From Streptomyces pinistramenti (lineage in GTDB: Bacteria > Actinomycetota > Actinomycetes > Streptomycetales > Streptomycetaceae): DNA of 64,000 nt. The position numbers were made by a program, and so were the translations under genes. Positions 1 through 8,750 of this stretch are shown here, in pieces (the first letter of the stretch is position 1; each line of letters starts with the position of its first letter). The notes under the pieces are model-generated. The model made no database searches. It had not been told where the DNA came from and was given only the letters and a program-made list of their open reading frames with translations. The stretch is taken from NCBI RefSeq assembly GCF_020564935.1, contig NZ_JAJCXB010000006.1:1-64000 (forward strand), in the 5' to 3' direction.

Positions 1-570
1 GGCGGAGGTTCGTACGGGGGGCGGGGTGGGGGAGTTGTCCGCGCCGTCGTACAGCTCGGCGGTCGTCGCCAGGATGCGGAGACCGGCCGGGCCGTCCAGG
101 GCCGTGTGGTTGAGGGTGGCCAGCAGGACGGTGCCGCCCGCCGGGTCCGGGGATTCGATCACCTCCAGGCGCACGGGTGGGGAGGTGTCCAGGGGCGGGC
201 AGTCGGCGAGGGCGCGTTCCCTGGCGCGGGCGAGGGAGTCGTGGGCGGGTGGCGGGAAGACGACCGGGTCCACGTCGGGGGCGGCGGTGAGCTGCCAGGT
301 GTAGTGGCGGTGCCACCAGCGGGCGGTGGCCTGGCGCACCAGGGCGCGGGGGTGCCGGGTGAGCGCCTGGTGGAAGGCGGTGCGCAGCCGGGCGTGGTCG
401 AGGCGGCCCGGGAGGTGCACCTCGATGTGGACGGTTTCCGGTTCGTCGTCCCGTAGGCAGTGCCGGGCGATCTCGTCGACGACGGGGAAGGGGAGGCGGG
501 GGAGGGGGAAGGTGGCTGGAGAAGGGAGGGGGGCTGGCGCCGTTCCGTTGGCGGGGGTTCCGTCAACCAT
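1..570 (-). CDS. Condensation-domain protein (3' end beyond left edge)
   Basis: Partial gene: 190 codons are present without a stop and the C-terminal part lies off the window. The start ATG at 570 overlaps the stop of the aftD-like gene by 8 bp, so translation is probably coupled. Residues about 30-180 read like the N-terminal half of an NRPS-type condensation or acyltransferase fold, with the active-site motif seen as NHTALDG (family HHxxxDG, first His replaced by Asn). No adenylation or carrier domain is visible in the part seen. It is the last visible gene of a leftward glycan operon, so an acyl or aminoacyl transfer to a surface polymer is plausible, but that is inference from context. 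The family call rests on the motif and general sequence pattern. Confidence 0.7.
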   Translation of the reverse strand, partial: MVDGTPANGTAPAPLPSPATFPLPRLPFPVVDEIARHCLRDDEPETVHIEVHLPGRLDHARLRTAFHQALTRHPRALVRQATARWWHRHYTWQLTAAPDVDPVVFPPPAHDSLARARERALADCPPLDTSPPVRLEVIESPDPAGGTVLLATLNHTALDGPAGLRILATTAELYDGADNSPTPPPVRTSA

Positions 571-3500
571 GGCGACCGCCGGGGTCGGCCGTGCCGTCGT
601 CAGCCGTGCCGTCGTTCGTCGTCCCGTAGCTCGCTGTGCCGCTGTCGGCTGCCTTGCCGTTGGCGTGGAAGGGGCCGGGGCTGGGGTCGGGACCGGCCCT
701 GGGGGCATCGCCGGGCTCGGTACCCGGATCGTCCGGTCCCTGCGGCTCTTCCGGTCCATCCAGCTTGCCTTTTCCAGCAGGCCAGGTGTCCCGTCCCGGT
801 CGTACGCTGACCGCCGCGGCCGACAGGGACAGCAGGGCCAGGGCCTGGGCGGTGCCGCTGAAGGCGCCCTGGTCGGCGGCGATGGGTTCGCCCGCGCCGA
901 CTGCGGCGATCACGCCGGCGGCCAGCATGGTCACGAAGGCCACCGGCGCGAGCAGGTGGCTGCGGTAGCGGGCCAGGAGGGCGAGCGGCGGCACGACCAG
1001 GGCGTACGGCCCGGCCGCCATCGCCACCACCGCAGTGACCGCCACGCAGCCCAGGAGCCAGGAGGGGGCGGGCGGACCGGACGAGCCGGGCGGCATGGAC
1101 AGGTCAGGCGCCCCAGGCGCCCTGGATACCCCGGGCGCTCCGGACACCCCAGAAACCTCAGATCCGCCAGAAGCCCCAGCCACCACCGACCCCGAGCCCG
1201 CAAGCGCCCCCCGGCGGCCTCGTCCGGTTCCGATCAGTGCCGATGCCAGCAGGAGCAGGACGCCCAACGCGCCGCCCAGCAGGCCGAGATCGTAGGTGGT
1301 GGCCGGTTCGTAGGTCAGGTGGACGGTGCCGCCCGCTCCGGCCGGGACGAGGAAGCCCTGTTGCCAGCCGTCGAGGCGGAGGGGGGACAGGGGGTGGCCG
1401 GTGAGGGTGGCATGCCAGCCGTCGTTGGCGTTCTCGTACATCTGGAGGTAGGCGGCCCGGCCGGGGCCGACGGCGACGGTGCGGCGGTCTCCCGACCAGT
1501 CGTGCGCGGTGACCTTGCGGGAGGGGGCGGCGGAGTGGTCGGCGGTGGGGGCCGCGGAGTCGGTGCCGGCCGCCGGGTCGTCTCCCCTGCGGAGGGTGAT
1601 GTCCGTCAGGGCCAGCGGGCCCTGGTCGCCGGCTTCCACGCGGTGGCGTCCTGCGGGCAGGTCCAGGTGTCCGTCGCGGGCCGGGCCGGCGCACAACTGC
1701 ACGGTGATCGGGCGGCGTTCGGTCAGGTCGCGGATGGAGCCGGACGCTTTGGTGGCGTGCAGGGTGCCGTCGACGGCCAGCATCGGGCCCTTGCCGCAGG
1801 GGAGGGTGAAGCGTTTGCCGGCGTCCGGGCGCGGGGTGCGGTAGGCGTCCAGTGCCGGGAGGTAGACCTCGCTGAGGCCGACCGGCAGTTGCAGGGCCTG
1901 GCCGGCGACCGGGTTGTGCAGGGTCAGCGATTTGACCTTGCTGATGGTGATGTCGAGCCGGTCGGTGGTGATCGGGTCGAAGCGGGCCTGGCCGTTCTCG
2001 TCGACGCCGGCGGTGGCCGCGCCGTCGGGCGAGTTGATGAGGATCTGTTCGGGGCGGGTGGAGATGCCGCCCGCCGCGGCCAGCACGATCTGGTCGACCT
2101 TCTTCTTGCCCGGCCAGCGCAGGTGCAGGGTGGGCCGGTCGCCGGCGATCCAGGCGGTGGTCAGGTCGCCGTCGACGAGGTTGCGGGGGCTGAGTGACTG
2201 GCCGAAGCCGAAGCTGGTGGAGTCGGCGGTGGCGGTGATGCGGTCCTTCTGTTCGGGGGCGACCCGGTCGAGCAGCCGGTCGAGTTCCGGGCCGGGGACG
2301 GCGAGTGCGGTACCGGACACGGCGTAGCGGGCGGCCGCGCCGGTGTGGAACTGACGGTGCAGGCCGACCTCGGCGGAGACCGGCGACAGGCCGCCGGGGT
2401 CGCTCCCCCGGTGCAGCGAGACGGTCTCGGCGGGTGCCTTCGACTCCTCGGCGTCGGTGGGCAGTTGCAGCAGCCGGGTCACCTGGACGTGCGGGATGCC
2501 GATCTCGGCGAAGCCGGCGCCGGAGAGCCCGGCGCGCGGGGTCTGCGAACCGAGGATGGTGAGCTTCAGCCAGGTCGCCCTGCCGGGCGGTGCCTTGACC
2601 TGCTGCCGGGTGCCGTCGGGGCGCAGCTGGCTGTCGGCGCTGCCGCGGTCGGTCTGGATCCGTACGGAGGTGGGGGCGGCGCGCATGCCGTCGCCGGGGA
2701 GGGGGGTGAGGGAGAGGGTGGCGGGGATGGTGGTGGGCTCGGTGAAGGCGATGCGGATCCACTGGCCCACGGGGGCGGCGGCGCTGCCCTCGGCCCAGGC
2801 CGTGTCCGGGTTGCCGTCGAAGGCGTTCGCCGGGTCGTACTGCGGCAGTTGGAAGAGCCAGTTGCCGCTGCTGGACGCGGTGACCGAGGACGCGCCGCGG
2901 AGTACGGCGGTGGTCTGGTGGCCGATGCCGGGGGTCGGCAGGATCTGCCGGGGTGGCCGGCCGGGGTCCTGGACGCTGTCGGGATGGTTTCGCTCGTCGG
3001 CGGTGTACGTGTAGGACGTGTTGCTGTTGACCAGGCCGAAGCGGGTGTCGGCGCGGCGCAGGCCGTCGGCGGTCAGCCGGCGGGGCGGGGTGCCGATGCC
3101 GGGATGCCGGTCGCCGGTGAGGACGGTGGGGCGGTTGCGGAGTGCCGGGTCGGCGGAGAGCTGGAGCAGTGCCTCGGGGCCGCCGCTGAGCTGCGCGGTG
3201 TCCGCGACGGACCGGGTGGTGACGGGGCCGGGCGGCGACGTGTTCCGTGGGCGGTAGATCTCGACGGAGCGCAGCCGCGGGTAGAGGCCCTGGATCTGGA
3301 CCGGCGTATCGGAGTGGATCCGGCCGGCGGTGATCAGCGGACCGAAGGACGCCGTCTTGCGGTAGCCGGACGCTTCCAGGGTGCGGGTGACGGTCTGCGG
3401 CGGCACGTAGCCGATCTGGTCCGGGTCGAGGTCGTTGCGCACGACCACGTCGTGGATGCCGGCCCGGCCCAAGTAGTCGCGCAGTCCCGGCACTTCGGAG

Positions 3501-5116
3501 CCGGTCATCAGGGCCTCTTCGACGGCGTCCATGGCGCGCCGGACGCCGGCCGTGCCGAACGGGACGAAGTCGCGCTGGGCCCAGGGAGACGCGGCCAGGA
3601 TGTCGAGCGGCTGGTCGATCGGCGAGCCCCAGGTGTAGATGCCGTGCGCGGTCGCGGGCACGACGAGCGCGCGGCTGTCGGGGCTGTGGGCCTTGAGCCA
3701 GTCGGCGGTCTGCTGCCAGTACGCCGGGAGCCTGGTGAAGGCGCCGGGCTGGAGGATGTTGCCGGTGAGGAAGGGGAGGGCGAGGGCCGGCAGGGTGAGG
3801 ACGGCGACGAGGAGGGTGAGCAGGCGGGGCAGCCGGGGGCGGCGCGGGGCGGCCTGCGTGTCACCGCGGGCGGGCCCGTTCCCCGTTCCCTTGGCGGCGA
3901 ACGGCCGTGCTGTGCCCAGGAGATGGGCAAGTCCCAGGACGAGCGCCAGCGCGAGGCCCGGCGTGAACTTGTAGATGTTGCGGAACGGGCGCAGCCATCC
4001 GTTCAGCCAGTCCTGCCACACACCGTGCAGCGGGCCGCCCAGCTCGCCGCCGTACCCGGCCAGCGCGATCAGCGCGACGGTCAGCACGCACAGCAGCAGC
4101 CAACGCCGCTCGGGCAGATCGCGGCGGGCCAGACCTGCCAGGCCGAGGGCGGCGGCGAGCGCGGAGCCGAGGACGGCGAAGGCGTTGGCGGTCATCGTCC
4201 AGCCGGCCGGCAGCCAGGGTTTCCCGAAGTCGAGGTAGCCCACCCAGTTTCCGGCGCCGCGCAGCAGTTCGGTGGCGGACATCGGGCCCGTGGTGGTGTC
4301 CGCCTGCTCGATGAACGGCATGAAGTTCTCGCCGTGGATGCCCAGGAGGAGGAGCGGGACCACCCACCAGGCGGTGGCGAGGACGACGCCGGGCAGCCAC
4401 CAGGCGAGCAGCTTCGGGCGGCGCGGCCCCGTACGGGAGAGCAGGTACAGGCCGACGGGCAGCAGCGAGGCCAGCGTGGAGGCCGCGTTGACGCCGCCCA
4501 TGAAGGGGATCAGCAGCGCCGAGCGGCAGGCGGCGACACGGGCGGAGAGCCGGGGGTCGGCCAGCGGCAGCAGTACCCAGGGCAGCAGCGCGCCGGGCAG
4601 CGCCGCGGCCGATGTGGAGCCGATGACGATGGTGAACGTCGGCCACAGGGCGTAGCAGGCCGCGGCGAGCAGCCGGGTGGGCGGGGTGCCGCAGCGCAGC
4701 CGCTCGGCCAGCCGCAGCGCGCCCCAGAACGCGGCGGCGACGATCAGCGACATCCACAGCCGCTCGGCCAGCCACACCGGGAGGTGCGCCAGATCGGCCA
4801 GGCCGTAGTAGGGGAGGGTCGGGAAGGCGTAGCCGATGTACTGGTCGGCGATGCCGCCGAAACCGGCCCGGTCGTGCCACAGTCCGCCGAGATCCCCGAG
4901 GAACTTCCAGGGGTCGACGGTCACGCCCAGCTTGGTTTCGAACGTCATCTTGCCCGGCGAGGGGGCGAGGAAGCCGGCCAGGGCGAGGGCCCAGAAGCCG
5001 AAGAGCAGGCGCCGGCGGCAGGGCGGGTGCGGGGCGGGCGCCGCGGGTGCGGGCGCCGCGGGGCCTCCGGGGCCGGGCGATCCCGGTGACGTGGACGGTT
5101 CGAGCGTCTGGGTCAT
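563..5116 (-). CDS. aftD: AftD-type alpha-(1->3)-arabinofuranosyltransferase (DUF3367), large membrane protein
   Basis: Predicted 1517-residue polytopic membrane glycosyltransferase of the GT-C fold, which uses lipid-linked sugar donors outside the membrane. After a Pro/Ala-rich N terminus come a first membrane helix near residue 40, a VDPWKFL segment in the first outer loop and about ten more membrane segments to about residue 430. A long extracytoplasmic part follows, with discoidin/F5-8C-like beta regions (about 780-1150), then further helices near the C terminus. The start is ATG at 5116, which overlaps the methyltransferase stop as ATGA. Reading on upstream in the same frame would cross the methyltransferase, so a longer start is rejected. 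Mycobacterial AftD makes arabinan for arabinogalactan and lipoarabinomannan. Streptomyces lacks mycolated arabinogalactan, so the acceptor here is unknown. Confidence 0.88.
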   Translation of the reverse strand: MTQTLEPSTSPGSPGPGGPAAPAPAAPAPHPPCRRRLLFGFWALALAGFLAPSPGKMTFETKLGVTVDPWKFLGDLGGLWHDRAGFGGIADQYIGYAFPTLPYYGLADLAHLPVWLAERLWMSLIVAAAFWGALRLAERLRCGTPPTRLLAAACYALWPTFTIVIGSTSAAALPGALLPWVLLPLADPRLSARVAACRSALLIPFMGGVNAASTLASLLPVGLYLLSRTGPRRPKLLAWWLPGVVLATAWWVVPLLLLGIHGENFMPFIEQADTTTGPMSATELLRGAGNWVGYLDFGKPWLPAGWTMTANAFAVLGSALAAALGLAGLARRDLPERRWLLLCVLTVALIALAGYGGELGGPLHGVWQDWLNGWLRPFRNIYKFTPGLALALVLGLAHLLGTARPFAAKGTGNGPARGDTQAAPRRPRLPRLLTLLVAVLTLPALALPFLTGNILQPGAFTRLPAYWQQTADWLKAHSPDSRALVVPATAHGIYTWGSPIDQPLDILAASPWAQRDFVPFGTAGVRRAMDAVEEALMTGSEVPGLRDYLGRAGIHDVVVRNDLDPDQIGYVPPQTVTRTLEASGYRKTASFGPLITAGRIHSDTPVQIQGLYPRLRSVEIYRPRNTSPPGPVTTRSVADTAQLSGGPEALLQLSADPALRNRPTVLTGDRHPGIGTPPRRLTADGLRRADTRFGLVNSNTSYTYTADERNHPDSVQDPGRPPRQILPTPGIGHQTTAVLRGASSVTASSSGNWLFQLPQYDPANAFDGNPDTAWAEGSAAAPVGQWIRIAFTEPTTIPATLSLTPLPGDGMRAAPTSVRIQTDRGSADSQLRPDGTRQQVKAPPGRATWLKLTILGSQTPRAGLSGAGFAEIGIPHVQVTRLLQLPTDAEESKAPAETVSLHRGSDPGGLSPVSAEVGLHRQFHTGAAARYAVSGTALAVPGPELDRLLDRVAPEQKDRITATADSTSFGFGQSLSPRNLVDGDLTTAWIAGDRPTLHLRWPGKKKVDQIVLAAAGGISTRPEQILINSPDGAATAGVDENGQARFDPITTDRLDITISKVKSLTLHNPVAGQALQLPVGLSEVYLPALDAYRTPRPDAGKRFTLPCGKGPMLAVDGTLHATKASGSIRDLTERRPITVQLCAGPARDGHLDLPAGRHRVEAGDQGPLALTDITLRRGDDPAAGTDSAAPTADHSAAPSRKVTAHDWSGDRRTVAVGPGRAAYLQMYENANDGWHATLTGHPLSPLRLDGWQQGFLVPAGAGGTVHLTYEPATTYDLGLLGGALGVLLLLASALIGTGRGRRGALAGSGSVVAGASGGSEVSGVSGAPGVSRAPGAPDLSMPPGSSGPPAPSWLLGCVAVTAVVAMAAGPYALVVPPLALLARYRSHLLAPVAFVTMLAAGVIAAVGAGEPIAADQGAFSGTAQALALLSLSAAAVSVRPGRDTWPAGKGKLDGPEEPQGPDDPGTEPGDAPRAGPDPSPGPFHANGKAADSGTASYGTTNDGTADDGTADPGGRHG

Positions 5117-5838
5117 GGCAACCGCCGGAGGATGAGGAGGAGGTTCCAGGTGGCGACTTCGCGGAGCCCGGGGATCCGGGGGAGGGTTTCCGCGAGGAAC
5201 GGCGCGTAGCGGGAGCGGGCGGAGACGACGGCGATGTCGTCGCGGGCCCGCACCTGCCGCAGGGTCCGTCCGACGTGCACGGCGAACAGGTTCTCGCCCA
5301 GGGTGTGTTTGGCCGGCCGCCCGGTGCGCCGCAGGTAGCGGGCGCGGGCCCGTTCGGCGCCCAGGTAGTGCCAGGGCGCGGTCTCGTGGCCGCCCCAGGG
5401 GGAGAGCCAGTTGGTGAAGGACACGTAGACGAGGCCGCCGGGCCTGGTCACCCGGATCAGCTCGCTGAGGAAGGTCTGCGGATCGGCGACGTGTTCCAGG
5501 ACGTTCGACGAGAAGCAGATGTCGGCCGCGCCGTCGGCCAGCGGCAGCAGGTAGCCGTCGGCGAGCACCGCGGCCTCGGGGCGGCGGCCGCCGGCGGCCA
5601 GCTCGTGCGGGTCGGGTTCGAAGAGCGCGCCGCGTGCGCCGCGGCGCCGGAACTCCTCGGTGAAGTGGCCGCTGCCACCGCCGACATCGGCGACCACCGC
5701 GCCCTTCAGCGGCAGATGGCGTTCGAGCTGGTCGGCGGCGTCGCGGGCGAGCAGTCCGTAACAGTGCTCCGGGTCGGACTGCTCGTTCATGAAGGCGCGG
5801 AAGAGCGTGAAGGACCGGCGCAGGGAGGGGTCGCGCAC
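5113..5838 (-). CDS. Class I SAM-dependent methyltransferase
   Basis: A 241-residue methyltransferase of the Methyltransf_11/UbiE-like type. Motif I is VVADVGGGSGHFTEEF (about residues 48-62). The acidic residue binding SAM ribose follows in LFEPD, and the SSNVLEHVADP segment is motif IV/post I. The C-terminal LLILRRLP end overlaps the next start (ATGA), and the GTG start at 5838 lies 6 bases after the stop of the glycosyltransferase gene, so the genes form one operon. It probably methylates a sugar or lipid-linked intermediate of the same surface glycan. The acceptor cannot be read from sequence. Confidence 0.85.
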   Translation of the reverse strand: MRDPSLRRSFTLFRAFMNEQSDPEHCYGLLARDAADQLERHLPLKGAVVADVGGGSGHFTEEFRRRGARGALFEPDPHELAAGGRRPEAAVLADGYLLPLADGAADICFSSNVLEHVADPQTFLSELIRVTRPGGLVYVSFTNWLSPWGGHETAPWHYLGAERARARYLRRTGRPAKHTLGENLFAVHVGRTLRQVRARDDIAVVSARSRYAPFLAETLPRIPGLREVATWNLLLILRRLP

Positions 5839-5844
5839 CCCGCA

Positions 5845-7026
5845 TCACCGCCCGGGTGCTGCGGCGGCGAACGCTTCCGTGGCGACCGCACGGAAGCTGC
5901 CGACCGTGTGACTCCATCTGAACCGGGCGGCGCGCTGTCCGGCGGCGGCGCCCAGGGCCTCGCGGCGGCGGGCGCTGAGCGCGAGGGTGCACCAGTGGGC
6001 GGCGAACGCGCTCTCGCCGCGGGCCAGCAGGCCGGTGACGCCGTCCTCGACGGAGTCGCGCAGGCCGGGGATGTCGAACCCGACCGGGGGTGTCCCGCGG
6101 GGGGCCGCTTCCATCACGACCAGGCCCCAGCCCTCGACGAGTGAGGGGTGCAGCAACAGCCAGGCGGAGCAGAGGAGTTCGTGCTTGCGCTGTTCGGAAA
6201 TGCGGCCGGTGAAGGTGACCTCGGGGCCCGCCAGCGCTTCCAGGCGGCCGCGCTCGGGGCCGTCGCCGACGATGACAAGACGGCCGCCGGTCACCGGCCG
6301 CACCCGCTCCCACAGGCGCAGCAGCAGGTCGATGCGCTTGTACTCGACGAGCCGGCCCATGGCGAGGAAGAGCGGTTCGGGGGCCTTGGGGAGCAGCGGC
6401 CCGGGGGCCTCGACGCCGTTGTGCACCAGGCGGATGCGGTCGCCGGGGACGCCGAGGCCGCGCAGCGCGTCGGCGGTCGAGCCGGAGACCGCGACCATCA
6501 GGTTGTGCCGGTGGGTGCCGGCCAGCGCCCAGTGCTCAAGGCGGCGGCCGAGCCGGGCGGCGGGGGCCGGGTAGCGCATGTCCCACAGGTCCGTGTGGAC
6601 GTGGTTGACCAGGCACAGCGTCGGCCCGCGGTGCCAGAGGGGGGCGAGGTAGGGCATGCCGTTGCAGACCTCGACGAGCAGGTCACAGGCGCCCACCCGG
6701 CGTGGGGCGCGCAGGAAATGACCGGCGTCGCCGCCCGCCGAGACCACGCGGTAGGCGCGGTCCGCCGCGGGCCCGCCGCACAGCAGGGTGACGTCGTGAC
6801 CGTGGGCGGTCAGCCCTTCGGCGATCCGGTCCACGAGGAGTTCGGAGCCGCCGGCCGCGGGATTGCCCAGGTCACGGCGGGCGAGGAAGACGATCCTGCG
6901 GGGGGAGACGGCCGCGGGCGGCGAGGCGGGGCGGGCGGGAGGAACGGGTGGTGCGGGTAAGGCTGCGGCCCGTGCGGGGGGTGCGAAGGGCATGACGGGC
7001 GGGGACGGTTGCACGTGCTGGGGCAT
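5845..7026 (-). CDS. Glycosyltransferase family 4 (GT-B fold)
   Basis: A 393-residue cytoplasmic glycosyltransferase. The first about 40 residues are a low-complexity Pro/Ala tail; the N-terminal Rossmann domain begins at RRIVFLARRDLGN and has the GGSE motif of GT4 enzymes. The C-terminal donor-binding domain shows GRLVEYKRID (about 220-230), VIVGDGPER and the LHPSLVEGWGLVVMEA segment holding the conserved E-x7-E pair. The start ATG at 7026 has GGAG five bases upstream. It is the first gene of the leftward operon GT4, methyltransferase, AftD, condensation protein. The nucleotide sugar and acceptor are not predictable. Confidence 0.87.
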   Translation of the reverse strand: MPQHVQPSPPVMPFAPPARAAALPAPPVPPARPASPPAAVSPRRIVFLARRDLGNPAAGGSELLVDRIAEGLTAHGHDVTLLCGGPAADRAYRVVSAGGDAGHFLRAPRRVGACDLLVEVCNGMPYLAPLWHRGPTLCLVNHVHTDLWDMRYPAPAARLGRRLEHWALAGTHRHNLMVAVSGSTADALRGLGVPGDRIRLVHNGVEAPGPLLPKAPEPLFLAMGRLVEYKRIDLLLRLWERVRPVTGGRLVIVGDGPERGRLEALAGPEVTFTGRISEQRKHELLCSAWLLLHPSLVEGWGLVVMEAAPRGTPPVGFDIPGLRDSVEDGVTGLLARGESAFAAHWCTLALSARRREALGAAAGQRAARFRWSHTVGSFRAVATEAFAAAAPGR

Positions 7027-7389
7027 CTGCGCTCCAACTCGTCTCAGGGTGCGGTACCAGCGGTGGGGGACGTACTGCGTGCTGAGTCGTGCTGAGTGGT
7101 GCGGGTCGTGCTCGGTGGTGCGGGGTGCCCGGTACGCGCCGTGGGGGCGGGGTGTACCGGGCCGTATCGGATCGTCTGCGGGGTGGAGGTACGGGCTTGC
7201 CGTACGGGCGGGTCGTGCCGGTCGTGGGGGACCGGCGGGCGGGGCGGCGGCCGGACAGGGGCGTCGGTCGCCGGCAGGTGGGGTGGACAGTTTTCGCCGC
7301 CGTGTTCGATGCGGCTACTCACCGGAGTGACAAAATCCGCTCCTCCTGGTGGGGCCGCTTCATCACCTTCGCTCATGCCGAGGCCGTAC
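7027..7389. other. Intergenic region ahead of the glycan operon, with imperfect 10-bp repeats
   Basis: No coding region could be supported in these 363 bases. They should hold the promoter of the leftward GT4 operon. Five adjacent imperfect units of about 10 bases lie at 7079-7127: GTGCTGAGTC, GTGCTGAGTG, GTGCGGGTC, GTGCTCGGTG and GTGCGGGGTG. No clear sigma box was identified. Confidence 0.5.
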
Positions 7390-8349
7390 TCAGGGCCTGC
7401 GGTCCGTACGTCCGGCGCGGACCAGCGGCACCAGGCCGGACAGCGCGAGCAGCCCGCCGGCCGCTCCGGCGCCCAGCGGCAACACCTCGCCCACCAGGGC
7501 AAGTTGGCGGTTGTCCGCCGCGGCAAGCCGCTGGGCGGCCCGCCGGGTCGCCGGGGTGAACCGCAGGCCGTCGACGTGCAGCAGCGTGACGGCGGTGTGC
7601 GGGGAACCCGGGGCGCGCAGCGTCTTGTGGGGCGACAGGGACACATCGAGGATCCGGCCGGTGCGCCGGTCGGCGACCACCGACATCCGTGCGTCGGCGT
7701 ACCACTCCTCGGCCTGGATCTGGCCCTGCCCCGGCCGGCCCACCAGCTTCCCGGGCACCTGGCGGCTGCCGGTCCTGGTGGCCGGCACGCTCCCGGTGAA
7801 GCGGTAGCCCTGGTAGTCGCCGACCTGCTGCGTACCGGCGAAGCGGAGCGGGACGGCGGCCCCCAGGGTGTCGTCCCACCAGCGGTAGGTCCTGCGCTGG
7901 AGGTCGAAGGGGAACTTCAGGTAGGCGTCGCCGTCGTGGCCTGCGGGAGCCTCGTCGCAGCAGTGCACCGGGTCGTTGGTGCGCCGGTCGACGACCCAGC
8001 GCCCGGTCGTCCACTGGAACGCCTTGCGCACGTCCTTGCCCAGCGTCCCCGGGGTGTCGACGGCCGTCGAGACGTCCCACACCGCGTCCCCGCTGCGTCC
8101 GCTCGCCGCGACGTTGCCCAGCACATGCTGCGTGAGGGTGATTTTCTGCCGTTCCCGGGTCTTCAGTGCCGCGACATCGAAGTAGCTGCCGGTCCCGGTG
8201 AACACGCTCGTCTCGTCGACATCGACCGGTGCGACCTTGGCCCGTGGCGTGACATACCAGGTCAGCAGGGGTGCGAGGACGAGCAGGAAGACGCCGATGC
8301 CGAGCAGGACGAGCGAACGCGGCGCGGCTGGTTTACCGGAATCACGCAT
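7390..8349 (-). CDS. DUF3068 (PorA-family) membrane-anchored protein
   Basis: 319 residues. A membrane helix at about 11-32 (LVLLGIGVFLLVLAPLLTWY) is followed by a large extracytoplasmic beta-rich domain, with a second helix near 285-305 just before a short basic tail (RAGRTDRRP). This layout and motifs such as TGTGSYFD and NDPVHCCDEA fit the actinobacterial DUF3068/PorA-like family, whose function is unknown. The start ATG at 8347-8349 is preceded by AGGAG at 8-base spacing. DUF3068 genes often sit near cell-envelope glycosyltransferases, as here. A role in envelope assembly is inference. Confidence 0.83.
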   Translation of the reverse strand: MRDSGKPAAPRSLVLLGIGVFLLVLAPLLTWYVTPRAKVAPVDVDETSVFTGTGSYFDVAALKTRERQKITLTQHVLGNVAASGRSGDAVWDVSTAVDTPGTLGKDVRKAFQWTTGRWVVDRRTNDPVHCCDEAPAGHDGDAYLKFPFDLQRRTYRWWDDTLGAAVPLRFAGTQQVGDYQGYRFTGSVPATRTGSRQVPGKLVGRPGQGQIQAEEWYADARMSVVADRRTGRILDVSLSPHKTLRAPGSPHTAVTLLHVDGLRFTPATRRAAQRLAAADNRQLALVGEVLPLGAGAAGGLLALSGLVPLVRAGRTDRRP

Positions 8350-8593
8350 ACGAGCACTCCTGGAAGCGGTGGGGGTGGATCACGCTCTGGTGCACGTGCG
8401 GCGGCGCGATGCGCCATCGGCCGGGAACGTAGGCCAACTCTTGACAGGCAGTCAATGCCCTTCCACACTCGGCAGGCACCGCGGCCACCGTGGTGCCGCG
8501 CTGTGGGAACGCGGTGTCGTTGCGGCCCTCAGGACGTCTCCCGGCAGTCCCGGCCGCCGACTGATCCGGCATCGACGAAGGGGCTCACGCGCC

Positions 8594-8740
8594 ATGCACA
8601 GACTGCTTGCCGCCGCACTGTCCGCCCTGGCGGGCGCCGCGCTGGCGGTCGGCGCCGCACTCGGCGTCGTCGCGGCCCTGGACACCGCACCCGCGCAGCC
8701 GAACGTCCCGCTGGTGACCTTCGACCGGTCCGGCGGATAG
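8594..8740 (+). CDS. Small DUF2613-type membrane/secreted protein
   Basis: A 48-residue protein: a hydrophobic Ala/Gly/Leu/Val-rich helix (about 3-30) followed by a short polar tail ending TFDRSGG. Composition and length match DUF2613 small proteins. In Mycobacterium tuberculosis the small gene Rv0236A lies beside aftD (Rv0236c). The same neighbourhood here (aftD operon about 3.5 kb away) supports the call. It is divergent from DUF3068 and ends 10 bases before the PucR regulator, so those two are probably co-transcribed. No strong Shine-Dalgarno is seen before the ATG. Confidence 0.7.
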   Translation: MHRLLAAALSALAGAALAVGAALGVVAALDTAPAQPNVPLVTFDRSGG

Positions 8741-8750
8741 GAGGGCACGC

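Noticed and set aside
563..6313. Reading the aftD frame as one 1916-residue protein
   Set aside because: The extra N terminus is Arg/Pro-rich and overlaps the methyltransferase in another frame. ATG 5116 overlapping that gene's stop is the natural start.
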